Below are positions 22,966 to 34,762 of a DNA stretch of 47,826 nucleotides, in pieces. The notes beneath the pieces are model-generated. The model did no database searches. It had not been told where the DNA came from and was given only the letters and a program-made list of their open reading frames with translations. A program made the translations under genes and the position numbers. The number at the start of each line of letters is the position of its first letter. Position 1 is the first letter of the stretch. The DNA is from Rhizopus sp. PT2906 (Eukaryota; Mucoromycota; Mucoromycetes; Mucorales; Rhizopodaceae). The DNA is taken from positions 1-47,826 of the forward strand of contig JAMYHX010000334.1 in the NCBI GenBank assembly GCA_025529335.1, given 5' to 3'.

Positions 22966-25900
22966 TTACAAATGTTTAACAGGAAATAGTTTGTAATTGT
23001 CGACCACTTCTATAGATTCTGTATGTTCTGTTGCTTCATTTACTAGATTGGAAAGATACTTATTTACATCCTTATCTAATCCATAATAATTTGGGTTCTG
23101 TTTCAGACGACGATACATGTACGTCCACGTCAAGTAGTCCACAGCATCTTGTTTCGTCATGATTCTCTTACTCGTCACCTCAGGGACAAGATCGAGACAT
23201 GTGTGTAAATTGGATTCTACAGGTAACGACTCACGCAAGAACGCTTCATAATAGCCCTTCTTACTTTCTTGCACAAACACGCGTACGACACCCCTTGTAT
23301 CTAGAGGACGACTGGCGCGGCCCATCATCTGTAAGAGATCGCTCACAGGATAATCGATATACCGCTCATTCTCTGGGTCATAATGATCGGTACCCTTGAT
23401 GACCACCAAATGGGCAGGGAACTGTACCTGCCAAGCAAGATCACTTGTCACAATCAGAATCTGAATTCGTCCATTCAAATACAGTTCTTCCACCATTCTG
23501 CGATCACTTTCTCTTAAGCCTGTGTGATACAAGCCGATACCAAAGGCAAGGGTCATTCGTAATAGTTCATCGTTGATTCGAAGCATTTCAAATTCACTAT
23601 CGTCCATATGAAGCCACTGTCTCGGATTATCTTCCATACCACAGTAAGCAATGAGGTCTTGCGCTGTCAGCTTGGTTTGTCGACGTGACGTGACAAAGAC
23701 GATGGCCGGCTCATTCGGTGCGTGTGTCTTGATGGCTGCATAGGTCGGTTTGTTCATCATGGCCATACGTGGACTATAGTGCTTGCCGGGAAAACCATCA
23801 ATGTAAATTTCCATGGGGCGTATCAAGGGTTTAAAGTTGAATAGGCCCGTCTTGCTGACACCCATCCAGTTGGCCAGATCAGAGGCATTCGCTAGTGACG
23901 TGCTCAACGCCACCATGCGAACCTTGTGCTCTACACTAGCATGCTTTATACGCGATACGGCGACTTCAAGTGCTGGGTCTTGGCTTAACAAATGAACTTG
24001 GTCCACAATCACACAGGATACCTGAGAGATGATCTTTTCCCATTGCACCTTGTTCCAGTTGTCGGGTGTCGTCACAAGAAGATGAGCTGCTGTCACATCC
24101 TCAAGTGCAACATCTTGTCTAACCTCAACCACTGTCTTCTCCAAAGCCCCGCTGAATCGATGTGTCCAATCTTTCTTTCGTTCTCTTACCAGTGCTTCTT
24201 TTGATGCCATGTAGACCACTTTAGACTCGGGACGATCTCGAAGAGCAGCCCATAAGGCAAGTTCACTAGCCACGTTCTTACCTGTACCTGCAGGTGCGCC
24301 CACAAGGACGTGCTGCTGTGTATGGTACAGCGTATGGAAAAGCTGAGTCTGCAAAGGGTTAAAGTGTCTAAACTCATAGATCGCTTCGAGCACAGGATGA
24401 TGTAATGCGTTGATAGGCAAAGGTTGCAAGTCTAAGAGATCTCTGTACTGTGGATCCATATGGGGCAACACCAGATCTTCAAGCGGTATTGACACAGTTG
24501 TTTCGGCGCCTAGCCAGCGATCAGATACGGCGCGTATGTGCATCTCAGCCGGCAGAGGTTCTACCAGAGGCACGATAAAGGTCAGCTTGGCAGGCTCGCC
24601 CAGTTGCTTCTTGTAAAGCAAAAAGTATTCAGAGTAGTAAATCTCGCCTTCGTCATCTTCTGCCCAGATATACCATGGCTCGACACTGCCGTGCGCTCGA
24701 TCGTTCCAGACGAAATCAGGCGTGATGGTCAAATCGACCTGTAAGAGATGACGTGTGATCGGCGCCATATGGACATCAAGTAAGAGCATCGGGAACTGAT
24801 CGACGCATCGTGAGAGCGTCATGCCCATCTTCTGGTTGTGGTTGACTAGGTCCGCTAGTTCCTGCACGCTCATCTCGCGCATTTCCTCGACAGATATCTC
24901 GTGTGTGCGATTCTCTAGCTTGTGAACAATGTCTATCGGTAATCCCATCTGTCGTAAAGGGTGCTGGAAAGTCCACATGCGTTTTTCAACAGCCTTGTTG
25001 ATTTCAAGGAGAACAGAGGCAGTGACGCCCCAGTTACGGTTGAGCGCAATTTCGAACAGGGCACGGGCAATACGGCCTGCGTTCTGAGCAACGTAGGCAC
25101 AGTCAGAAACAAGTGCAAAATCATCGATATACGCGTTTGAAATATACGCTTGGAGTAGAATGTTGACCTTGCCTGGTGTATCTTCAGGACCTCCCTGATA
25201 GGAAATGAGTTTATATATATATGTGTGTGTATGTGATTATATATTACCTTGATGTCACATGCGCATGCGTTCTCTAGTAACTTTTTCAGTTCTTGATGTT
25301 CTGTTTCGCGCGACTTGATCTGATCAAATTCAGAGCTAAGACTTATCATAGCCAACACATCGGCTTCTGTCATACGTGGCTTCATCATCGAATTGAATAT
25401 CTCGATACTCTTGTGCTTGATGTAGAAATTAGAGGCAATACGACCCAAGTCTTTAGGAACCAAGTACCCCGTTGAGCCATCAAAGAGGATCATCTGACAC
25501 TCTGCTAATTTGCGTGCGGCCATTGTGATAATCTCATGCCGTTTTCTTCCCAGTAACGGATCCTCTACAGGTTCCGAATGCGACATGCCGTAGACCATCG
25601 GGTTTTTCCTCATACGGACGTACAGGTAGGTGTAACTTAGCCAAGTAACCGCTTCGTCGATATTGGTTACTGTGCCCAACGAGATCTCCGCGTTCAAGTT
25701 ATCGACAATGTTTTCTATAAATTTGGATTCAATCGGGTGTTGTTGGGTAATGGCCGAGATATAATGAGATAGACGGTCATGGGTCGTCAGGATGTATCCC
25801 ACACCGTGAGTTTCGTATTGAGGTCGACCGGCACGACCAAAGATCTGGAGGACGTCGAGGATCGATAGGTCCACAAAGCTACCTTTGGTCGAATCGTATA

Positions 25901-28473
25901 CTTGTGTGCCCTTGATGACGACGGCATAGGCAGGTAAGTTGACACCCCAGGCTAATGTGGCAGTACAGCAAAGGACCTTGAGTGATCCATCGGCAAACAT
26001 GCGTTCTGTGAGTGATCGATCGGACCGAAGCATGCCTGCGTGATGAATGCCAAATCCGTACTGAAACAGTTCCTTCATCTCCTTGTTGCGGGATCGTGCA
26101 ATCTCCTTTTTGAAATTGGCATAATTTGGTGCATCGATGCAGTCAAAGAAATCTTTATAGACAGTTTAGTTTTGTTTATTTGAGATCGTTTGTATTACCT
26201 CCAAGACCCTCCGCAGCTACTTCTTCTCTTAGCATCTGTGCTGTCTTGACGGTCTCTTTTCTTGCATGGACAAAGACCATCACTTGATGTCCTTGTTGTA
26301 CGAGCTCGGATACCTTGTCAAAACATGCCTTGTTCATTCGTTCGTTCGATTGTACACTATTGGGTTTACCCTTGATGCCTATAAAGTGCTGTTCAAGGGG
26401 AACAGGTCTAAACCCATTATCAAAATAAAATAATCCTTGGTATGGATTGACTCTGGAGAAAATGTTAGCCTTTTATACTCTTTTCATTCTTTGGGAGACA
26501 TTACCTCAAGAATGTCGCTACATCAATATAGTTGGGTAAAGTAGCAGATAGGCCAACAATACGAATGAGAGATTGACTAGACTCAACCTGCCATGTTTTT
26601 AATATACAGAAAAAAAAAAAAAAGAAGAATAACAGTACCTGTCTTATTGTTCTGGCAATAATACTTTCAATAACAGCACCACGATCTTCATTCAACAAGT
26701 GAACTTCATCAATAATCAAAAGTTTTACTTTCTATAGCGGGCCATGAGTAAATTGGATATACACATATAAATTTATAAACGAACCTGCGTAAGCTCAACG
26801 TCACCTGTGCCCTTTCGAGTGATCACATCCCATTTCTCGGGTGTGGTAACAATAAATTGGGTTTCGCTAATCTCCGCCTTTGTCAACTGCATATCACCGG
26901 TAAGCTCACGTACTTTGACTCCCAAAAACTTTAACCGCTTCTGCATCTTTTCAACAATTTCTGCTGCCAAGGCTTTCATAGGCGCAACATAAACAATCTT
27001 GAACTCATTTACCGCAATCTTGAAATCGATCTCGGTCGTTCCCTTTCTTGGAGGTGGGTGACAGTGTTGTGAAAGACATCGCAAGACAGTCAACATGGCA
27101 ACATCGGTTTTACCCTAACAAAAATAAGTCATTGACAATGATAACAGGAGAGCAACTTACAGCACCCGTGGGAGCACAAACAAGCATATTTTCATTTGTT
27201 TCATAAGCAATAGGATAGACAATGGATTGAACACGATTAAGGGTATCATAGGCCTATTTTTTGTATTTTAATAACTCCCCCCATGATAAAGTGCTTGTTT
27301 ACCTTGAATGCATTTCTGGCCAAGCTATCCATTTCAGATATAGGGATTCGTCTTTCTCCTTGTCTTACGGGAGCTTGTTTAGGAACCGGAATAACCGTTT
27401 CTTCATAATCATTATTATCATAGCGCTCAGTGCCTGCTGGTAATGCAAATCGTGATCCAAATATGGACAGTGTTGTCCCTGACACGCCGGACTGGTACAC
27501 ATGAGGATACTTGGGCTGCGCCGCTGTTTTGTAATTCGAGCTGAACAATGGGCCCGAGCTCATCAGTGCATTTTCTCTAGCCTGTCGAAGATCCTGTCCG
27601 TCAAAGCCCAAGATACCCATAGATGTCGCATGAGCATCATCTTCCTTGTTCCTATTTGCCTTCTTTTGTTCTTTTCTCAATCTCTTTTCTTGTTTCAAGT
27701 CTTTTTCAGATTGTATAGTAAGTTGTGTACCATAGACAGGTCGTCTAGACTCAACCTGTCTTTGTTGTTGTTGTTGTTGTTGTTCGTCATAATTAGACTG
27801 TGTACGCTATCAGTTATGTCTCTCTCTCTCTCTGTGTGTGTATGCCTTTATTTCTTACCATTCTCATAATGTTGTGCACAATGGTAGATCGATTGGATAT
27901 CAATTCTTCAATAAACTCGAATGCCTCATATCCCAACAATTCAACCAGAGGCACTTGAATATCTTCATCGCCCGATCGAAGTATCGTAAACAACTCGGCG
28001 CATGCTTCATATGGATTGTCTGAAGCATATCTTTGGGTATGTCTATCGTGCTAGGTTAACCAAAAGCAAAAGTGGGTCAAGTGACATACTGTAATAACCA
28101 ATCACGATCATACACGATCGGCTTGCTCGATCTTGTTGGTTCTTCCTTTTTTATAGTGGGCTGCTCTAGTGTTTTGAGAAATGGTGATTTGGGTGGTTTG
28201 AACTGAATGTGTTGACCAAATTGAACTTTTGGTACATCTATATATATTAAGTCAGTTATAGGCGCGTGCGTATCTACTGATGTCATTACCATCAGGAACT
28301 GAATGGTTAGTTTGATAGTTCTTTACAAGTTGACGAAATGTCTCTTGTTCATTCTGTTTTGTATCCACTGTTGTCGTTCTAGATAAAAAGTCCGTACGTA
28401 GTTTGCCTTTACCCTTTTTTGAACGAGAGGATGCTATTAGCTCAGAGAGTCCACTGGTCCAAGAGCCCGTCAT
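22966..28473 (-). CDS. SLH1: Ski2-like tandem RNA helicase, ASCC3/SLH1 homologue, C-terminally short
   Basis: Eleven exons: 28473-28290, 28237-28090, 28042-27859, 27806-27303, 27253-27161, 27114-26785, 26731-26639, 26587-26505, 26452-26199, 26152-25248 and 25194-22966, giving 1,668 aa. ASCC3/Slh1 splits collided ribosomes (RQC-trigger complex). Cassette 1 is intact: PTGAGKT, DEVH, SAT, QIFGRAGRP, then winged-helix and Sec63 (~950-1180). Cassette 2 is recognisable, but Walker A reads GAPAGTGKN (1225-1233), motif II DQVH (1324-1327) and motif VI GRASRP (1551-1556), so it should not hydrolyse ATP. The protein ends in the second winged-helix at KLFPVKHL; no second Sec63 unit follows. Human ASCC3 has about 2,200 aa and yeast Slh1 about 1,970. 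Some acceptors (26152, 28042) are non-standard but hold phase. Confidence 0.88.
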
Positions 28474-29435
28474 GAAGTTGAAAAGTTAAAAATAATGTAA
28501 TAAAAAAAAAAGAGTTAACTTTATATACAATAGTGTCGCGCAGCAACCTGTAGCCATTAGTTTGATGACCGCAGCGAAAGATAGAGAAACAGAGTGAAGC
28601 GGATCCTCAAAAAAGAGAGATACACGTAGACACTATCATTTATGCATTTATTTAACAAACACAAGTTAGGAAATATAATGGAAGATGATTTCTGAACAAA
28701 AAGGCAAAGACGATGTCACAATGATCAGGTTCAAATAGGTCGACGACTGCAATGGTATAGAGTGTCATCGATGACGCAGCACCAGTGGTATTTCCATAGC
28801 CATGCTTGCGCCAAAAAAAGAAAACGAAGAACGCCCGTATCTACTATGTATTGCTCATTTACCAGAACAAAAGGAAGTGAGCACTGACCCTATTTCGTCA
28901 GCGGATGAGGGAGCTTGTCCGGCAGAAAATATCGCTCTAGAATTGAAAGCCGAAAGTTGAGTTTGAGAGGGCAGCTTACAAAAAGAGATGGAAAATTATC
29001 TTGGTATTTCAGGTATGCTGTAAAGTAAATGTAGTAGGCGAAGCCATGATTGTGGAGACCTTAGGAGACATATTCAAGGACCAAAACGATCGCCAATAAT
29101 GTGGTCGAAAGCCATAAGTGTGAGGACAAATGGTGATCTTTATGTCAAAAGAAACAGAACTGATCAGGAGACACATTGGTAATCAGAATAGACGCCGCAT
29201 TGAGATTTCTCGTAAGGTTTGAAATAATTCAATAAGCACAGGGGGGGGTGTTCAAGAGGAGGACGTTTTCAAATCTGGCAGGTTCTGAAACATAAGGGCC
29301 AAAGGTAGAGCGATAAATGTCTAGTGTCAACTGCAGAGCAGCTTGAGTTGTTCTTCAACTTGGGAAAAAGGAAGAGGATGTGGATATAGAGAATGAAAAT
29401 TTGGGCCAGAAGATTATAAGAAACCTTTTCAATCT
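28474..29435. other. Gene-free region, probably decayed transposon sequence
   Basis: About 960 bp between the helicase start and a Helitron-like fragment. Plus-strand reading shows short stretches broken by many stops. It is less AT-rich than other intergenic DNA here, as expected for old element sequence. I could not name a domain in it. Confidence 0.4.
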
Positions 29436-29646
29436 ATGCTTCCCCAGTACAATCCGTTTGCACGTATTTACCGTCATGCATATGAGATATTGAGCAATCC
29501 TGAGAGCTTCAGCACCAACAGTGAGGATAAACTTAACAACGATGGCTCTGCCGAAAGCGGCTCATCTTATATAATCGTTAGTCCCTCCATGTGAATGAGG
29601 CTAACTGAAGGAGACAATAGACGCACTCGCACTTGCCAACAATAAA
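29436..29646 (+). pseudogene. Helitron-like helicase N-terminal remnant
   Basis: The frame from 29436 reads MLPQYNPFARIYRHAYEIL, then a variable Ser/Asn-rich linker, SYIIVSPSM, an in-frame TGA, and MRLTEGDNRRT. This matches the end of the Helitron_like_N domain (NPF-x-x-[IL]-[FY]-R, then R-x-x-x-[DN]-x-RRY/T-LPT). The match is short and the frame is broken. It is followed directly by a tail shared with the Fanzor remnant at 34.9 kb. Confidence 0.45.
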
Positions 29647-29662
29647 AGGGGTTGTGATGTAA

Positions 29663-29812
29663 ACAAATCAAAACACGACAATGAAAGCCCTTCAACAGGC
29701 TAATTGTACCGTGGATTTAATGCACTATCCATAGTGGCAGTGCATTCAATAGCGTCTCGGCAAGTATAAAGCGAATAATACGTTGTTCTTTATTCATTAG
29801 TCTTTTAGTTTA
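29663..29812 (+). repeat. Dispersed inverted repeat, copy A (Helitron/Fanzor terminal region)
   Basis: About 150 bp, roughly 80-85% identical by eye to the reverse complement of 34763-34911. The start matches the last codons of the Fanzor-like frame at copy B (KSKHDNESPS) and the rest is non-coding. It lies downstream of the Helitron-like piece, so it probably marks the element's 3' part. Confidence 0.75.
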
Positions 29813-29879
29813 TGTATTTACACAGATCAAATAAACTTTATTAATAACACAACTTTTTTTTTTTTTTTAAAAAAAAAAT

Positions 29880-30308
29880 CTAATTTGAGCTTGCTTTAAA
29901 GGAATAATCCCAACCTTGTGCAGAAGGTGTTTCTGTAGGAATCTTGGCTTGCTTGGGATAAGTCATATGTCTACTCTTTACAATAGCACCCTTAAACAGT
30001 CGATCACTTGTCTTTTCTAATTCTGTCATGGCAGCTTGCATGGTTCTAAATTGACGTTCCAACGTACGCTCTCGTTGTTCTCTTTGTCTCATTTTATGAA
30101 GTTTCCAAGCTCTTTCAATAGTTTCATGTTCTTCTAATGTCTGTCCTTCTAAATGAATCGTAGGTTCTTTCTTGGGTGATTCGAACAAGACTCGACGAAT
30201 GACTTCAAGTCGAGTATCTCCTGATGTTGAAGAACCTGCCTTTGAACTTGATAATCTTGTTTGCTGTAATAAACAACGTCGAGCAGGACGAGAAATGATG
30301 TTTAACAT
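29880..30308 (-). CDS. MRPL40: Mitochondrial large-subunit ribosomal protein mL40
   Basis: A single exon encodes 142 aa. The N-terminus (MLNIISRPARRCLLQQTRLSS) is Arg/Ser-rich and lacks acidic residues, as expected for a mitochondrial presequence. The conserved core EGQTLEEHETIERAWKLHK, followed by a long charged helix and the end KIPTETPSAQGWDYSF, matches mL40 (yeast Mrpl28). It is a structural protein of the mitoribosome large subunit. The stop overlaps a poly-T tract (29853-29870), just beyond dispersed repeat copy A. Confidence 0.85.
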   Translation of the reverse strand: MLNIISRPARRCLLQQTRLSSSKAGSSTSGDTRLEVIRRVLFESPKKEPTIHLEGQTLEEHETIERAWKLHKMRQREQRERTLERQFRTMQAAMTELEKTSDRLFKGAIVKSRHMTYPKQAKIPTETPSAQGWDYSFKASSN

Positions 30309-30515
30309 TAGAGTAGCAAAAAAAAAAAAAGAAAGCTCCCCTCACAAACACACAGCCAAGTGGGGCCCTGGTTCACCCCGCTTTTTTTATTGGCATTTCT
30401 TTATGAACAAGCCACAATTAGTCACACACATATATATACACACAATAGGCATCATGCAAACAGTAAGTTATTTTATATATAATACAGATAATACACACTA
30501 ATCATTACAATATAG

Positions 30516-31345
30516 CTATGATCGATTATTATTATTAATAGGATATGCGGGTGGAGGTTGTTGAATATGGCCCATTTCAATGGATCTATCATAAGAAGGT
30601 GGAAGAGGATGTCCAGTTGACTGTTCACGTACATTTTCAGGGCCGATATCCAATACGATATCCATCATGGACGTATCATAGGCCGGCAATGTCTCCCCTT
30701 CCTGAGCCAGTTCAGTTTCTGTGTCGACTTGTGAGATATCAATGACAAAATTTATATTGTAAGCTGATAATGGTTGTTTCAGCAAGAGCTCAGCCGACGT
30801 ATCTGTATCTCTGGGTCGTCTAAAGGTCCACTTGATCTGTCTTGTTACGTCTTGTGAGTTGAGTTCTTTTAAAAGACTTTGTAAAGAGTCATAATACTAT
30901 AACAATAAGTCCTCCATTGAATAATATATATATTTTAATAAACTTACTCGAGCAAGTCGAATATAATATGTATTTCGTCTACGAGTTGTGAAAAAGGCAA
31001 TCATGGCAGGAACAAGCAAGATAATGAGTGGATACCAAAGTCCTGCATTGGCAGCACGAGCAACAATAGAAATAGCTGCTGCTACTGCTACTAATAGAAT
31101 AGCTATTAGAAATAAATAGGTGTCTATCCAAATTTGTGGGTATTCTTTTGCAACATGTTGTTCAATGGTTGCTAGTCTTGTAATGAACAATTCTTCTGTT
31201 AACTGCTTAATGAATTAGTTTTCTTGTCTTTTTCTTTTTCTTTCATTACATATTCTCTTAAGCGACTGTATTGCGCATAATCACCATAATGTAAGTTGGA
31301 CCTTCTCCAACGTCTAATAATTAGTGGAAAAGAAGCTAAAGCCAT
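30516..31345 (-). CDS. Two-TM membrane protein with PPxY motifs, unknown
   Basis: Three exons, 31345-31250, 31202-30948 and 30896-30516, give 243 aa. After a short basic N-terminus there is a helix, then two adjacent membrane segments (TYLFLIAILLVAVAAAISIV and LWYPLIILLVPAMIAFF) followed by TTRRRN. The cytosolic tail ends with LPAYD, PPSYD and PPAYP. Two of these are PPxY motifs, the ligand of WW domains in Nedd4/Rsp5 ubiquitin ligases, so it may be a Rsp5 adaptor or substrate. I recognise no named family. The first intron is placed so that LTEELFITRL joins in phase. Its stop lies 207 bp upstream of the mL40 start, same strand. Confidence 0.75.
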
Positions 31346-31602
31346 TTCCCTCTTTCTTTCTTTCTTTCTCTCTTTTTCTTCTCTTTCTTTTTAAGAGAAA
31401 GAGTTATTTTCTTATATTTTCTTATCTGAGAATTTTATTTTTGGGAATAAAAATATGGATTACTTTATTTAGAAGACAAAGGTATTTAGCATCCATACAG
31501 GCATACACACAGGCACATACACGCATACTGAAAGACATGTAACATATTTCGCAACTATTTTCTCTTCTTTCTCTTCTTTTTTCCATTCTTTCTTTATATT
31601 CT

Positions 31603-31926
31603 ATGAATTCATCATTCATAAAGGATAAAACCATTCGATTTTCTTTAGCCTCATGTAAAACAGAGGAAAGCATTGCTTCATCCATTGCAACACCTATAGA
31701 TGCCTCACCTCAGCCTAGACCCTTAAATACCCCTTCTGTAATCATCAATATTATTAATGATGATCCACTTCCAAACACAAAGGTCTACCAAATCATCCGT
31801 CGTCGTCCTTCTGCTCCACCACCAGAACAACAACAACAATCAACTCGAAACAAAATTAAGAAGCTGTGGCCAAAACTTAAACATATTGTATCTAAACCAT
31901 CAGCAACAGCACCTCTTAATAAATAA
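31603..31926 (+). CDS. Small Pro/Ser-rich basic protein, unknown
   Basis: A single-exon frame of 107 aa, ATG at 31603. It starts with a short basic patch, has a Pro/Ser-rich centre, then RRRPSAPPPEQQQQ and a basic helix (KIKKLWPKLKHIV). No family is recognised. The in-frame length, the composition and the divergent position relative to the PPxY gene favour a real gene, but no homology supports it. Confidence 0.5.
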   Translation: MNSSFIKDKTIRFSLASCKTEESIASSIATPIDASPQPRPLNTPSVIINIINDDPLPNTKVYQIIRRRPSAPPPEQQQQSTRNKIKKLWPKLKHIVSKPSATAPLNK

Positions 31927-32308
31927 CATGTTTAAAACCTTTTGATTACCAAAAATAGAAGGCTAGTTTTGCTACTTTTTTTTTCTCATTTAAAGGAGGT
32001 TACTATAAAGAGGGGAGGATCTTGAGGACGGGAACGCGTAAGAAACGACATTTTTACGGTATCTTACGAACTTTAATGTCCGCTTAAAAACATTTTCCTA
32101 GAACCTAGTGGATCTATTGATATTTTTAAGCATCAAGTTCTCCGAATGAATTATAGCCCATCTTTTGTATTGTCAAATTGTGGTGACCTTTAGATCCCCT
32201 CTTTTTCAAACCAACTCCTATTAGACTCCTATTCTTCCCCTATATTTCTTTAAGCTTTTTCGAGGTTTTTTTTTTTTTGATTTCTTTCTTTTATTCTATA
32301 TAAAAACG
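31927..32308. other. Intergenic, likely promoter of the following gene
   Basis: 382 bp. It contains a TTACGAACTTTAA stretch near 32064 that resembles one unit of the GAPDH leader repeat, and a pyrimidine run just before the next start. Confidence 0.4.
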
Positions 32309-33283
32309 ATGGTGCCTATCTGGGCAGTAATATGTACTGTTCTCATAGTTGTATTATTTGCTATATCCATCTTTCTATTCATCATTAAAAAAAGGACATC
32401 TAGAGCCATTGTCCAACCACAAGATGACGCAGCAACACTTCAAGGAAGCATCCATGAAAAGGATAAGCGCATCTCTATACCAAACGCTTGTTACTTTGAT
32501 GACAAGATAGAAATTGAATCTTCGGATGATCCTTACTACAAAGACGCTGGTGGCTTTGTCTCTATTGATTTAAATAATATAAAGAAAGAAGAGCATAGTA
32601 ATGAGATCAATTATACATCGTTGCCTAACGCAAGTACGTCGACGATTGTTACTGCTATTGAGGAAGGACAAGCTGCGACTGTAGCACGACAGGTCATTCG
32701 TTCTGCCTCTAGAAAATCTCGTACTCGATCCATGGTCATCACGGATGAATCATCCATGTTTACAGAAAAAGTGCCCGACATATCCACCTATGCTACCGTC
32801 CGACGTCCTCCCGCTCATTTTAAGATGAAGGATGAAAGCATCAGTCAGACGATAAGCAAGGCAACACCCTATAAAGACGAGACATTAGCTAAAAAGAACC
32901 AACTACAGCATCTCTTTGATGATGTCTCGACGGGTGGTCTTGAGAGCAACAACAGTACGATTCGAAATAACAAAATACCAAATCGTAATGTGGATACCAT
33001 TCGTCGTATGCTTCAGTCGTCATGGAGTGGTCACAACTTGAAATCAAGTGAGTCCAGTAGTACGTTGTCAAGTGGCATCAGTAGTATACGACCTATAGCC
33101 TCTCCTGTCGGAAGTATCAATCCTCGCTTACAAAACCAGCAATTGGTCTCCCTCTCACTCAAGGCAAATCAAGTGCAACGACGACAGCGTCCAACAATTA
33201 TTGGATACATGGATGGGCCAAAGCCCACTGCATCCTTTTCTTCTTCCACTGTACAAACCGTTATACCTGCAGATGAAGTGTAA
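32309..33283 (+). CDS. Single-pass membrane protein with long disordered tail, unknown
   Basis: A single exon encodes 324 aa. A hydrophobic segment (residues ~4-26) is followed at once by KKRTSR, so the tail is probably cytosolic with an N-out signal anchor. The remaining ~295 residues are polar, rich in Ser, Thr, Asn and Arg, with no predicted fold and several basic-Ser patches that could be kinase sites (SASRKSRTRS, TIRRMLQSS). I recognise no domain. Promoter and start fit: a TATATAAAA run and a poly-T tract precede the ATG. Confidence 0.75.
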   Translation: MVPIWAVICTVLIVVLFAISIFLFIIKKRTSRAIVQPQDDAATLQGSIHEKDKRISIPNACYFDDKIEIESSDDPYYKDAGGFVSIDLNNIKKEEHSNEINYTSLPNASTSTIVTAIEEGQAATVARQVIRSASRKSRTRSMVITDESSMFTEKVPDISTYATVRRPPAHFKMKDESISQTISKATPYKDETLAKKNQLQHLFDDVSTGGLESNNSTIRNNKIPNRNVDTIRRMLQSSWSGHNLKSSESSSTLSSGISSIRPIASPVGSINPRLQNQQLVSLSLKANQVQRRQRPTIIGYMDGPKPTASFSSSTVQTVIPADEV

Positions 33284-33380
33284 TGTTTATTTCGATTTTT
33301 TTTAATTAAATACTTTATTCATATATAATATATATAAATATATATATTCTGATGCCCTTATCTCTCTTTTATCTATATCT

Positions 33381-34547
33381 TTAATGTCTATACGAATGAT
33401 GTGGATAAGGTGAACTTGTTTGTGAAGATGGATGATGTGAGGATTTCACTAGATAGTGTTCCATATAATACTCTAGCATTTCAGATGCCAGCTCTATTTA
33501 AACCATTAGTTTTTGTTACAGTAAAAGTCATCATTCTTACCATGCATTTCACTAGCATCGACATCTTGTAAGGATTCATACCAATTTTCATTTAGTTTTT
33601 CTGATGTAGTAAAGTGAGATGCTAATAATAAAGCAGCTGCAGCAACAAGGTTTGGCTTATATAATACACATAATGGAGATCCAAGGCTATGTATAATCAG
33701 TAAAATGACATGATACACTTCTTTCTTGTTACCATTGATACAACAACATCCATGCTTTACGTATTGCTGAAGAAGATACTATAAAGTATGTAAGCATCAT
33801 TATTTTAAGAAAAGAGTGCCTACTTTGTAATTGTGCTTCTATTTGACATAAACTTGTATGCGCTTGCTGTACTGTTAAATCAAAGCACAAGGTCTCCAAC
33901 AATATCACTTCATAATGTAGCAAGGTCTCTTTCCAACGAATAAAATCCTATATAATCAAACGCGTGTCAATAGGTTAATATATAATTACTATTCGTTTAC
34001 CTTTGAGTCTTCTTCAAGACTTAGTTTGTCATTCTTTTGAGCCTTTTGTGCACATGCAGTGACAATGTCCTTCATACGCCGTGTACATTCTTCTACTTTG
34101 GTTGCAACAAATAAGCTGGTAGCTGCAATATCCTATATAGATATGGTTAATCATAGAAATATATATATATATATATAAAGTTGTCCTATTTTACATAGAC
34201 ATGGAAACGTTTCATGGATTGTCTCATGAAGAATCGATGAAAGAAAGTTGTAGCTGTTACCATGACTAATTGAGGCCTATGTATACATCTATTTTAATCA
34301 TTTCTCTTGATTTATAAACACATATCTATTTACAACCACTTTACAGGTTTAGTTTGGCGCCTACTGCCAGTAGGTAATGGCAGCCTTTGACTCTATCTGT
34401 TTGTTCTTGTTCAAATGATATTCCGTCTAGAATGCTGGGTGTATCATATAGATCTTCCTTTGTAAATAGCCACTAATGAATAAAGTCAATGGAGATGAAA
34501 AAGACATGAAAGTAAAGATTTACCTGATCATGGTTTTTAAATGACAT
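33381..34547 (-). CDS. Cyclin of the CDK9/CDK12-partner type (cyclin K/T, Bur2/Pch1-like)
   Basis: Eight exons: 34547-34524, 34472-34345, 34276-34195, 34132-34001, 33947-33824, 33778-33733, 33686-33541 and 33493-33381, giving 264 aa. The first cyclin fold is clear: WLFTKEDLYDTPSILDG, then TTFFHRFFMRQSMKRF and TSLFVATKVEEC. The second fold includes LETLCFDLTV and KPNLVAAAALLLASHF. This arrangement is that of transcription-elongation cyclins (K, T, L; fungal Pch1/Bur2), which activate kinases that phosphorylate RNA polymerase II. It lacks the long C-terminal tail of animal cyclin T. Introns interrupt nearly every helix. The exact subclass is uncertain. Confidence 0.85.
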
Positions 34548-34762
34548 TTATTAAATATTTATGTATGTACAAACTTTTCTCTCCTTCGCTCAACTCACAC
34601 TCACTCACTCACACCCTCACTAAAAGATATAAAAAATGTCTTTTTTTTTAATTTCCTAAAATGTGAAAAATTCTTTTTATCCAATGAGGAACGGTCATTT
34701 TAGTTACATTAGTAAATGATGCTTAAAGCTAGTTTTATGTGGGTTAATCACATTATAAAGAA

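Noticed and set aside
24272..24300. Hidden intron at the second Walker A of the SLH1-like gene (ACAGGTAAGAACG looks like a donor)
   Set aside because: The frame is open throughout and splicing would remove conserved helicase sequence; the GTGKN change is in coding sequence.
27761..27783. (TTG)n microsatellite as a separate element
   Set aside because: It encodes the poly-Gln run inside exon 4 of the SLH1-like gene.
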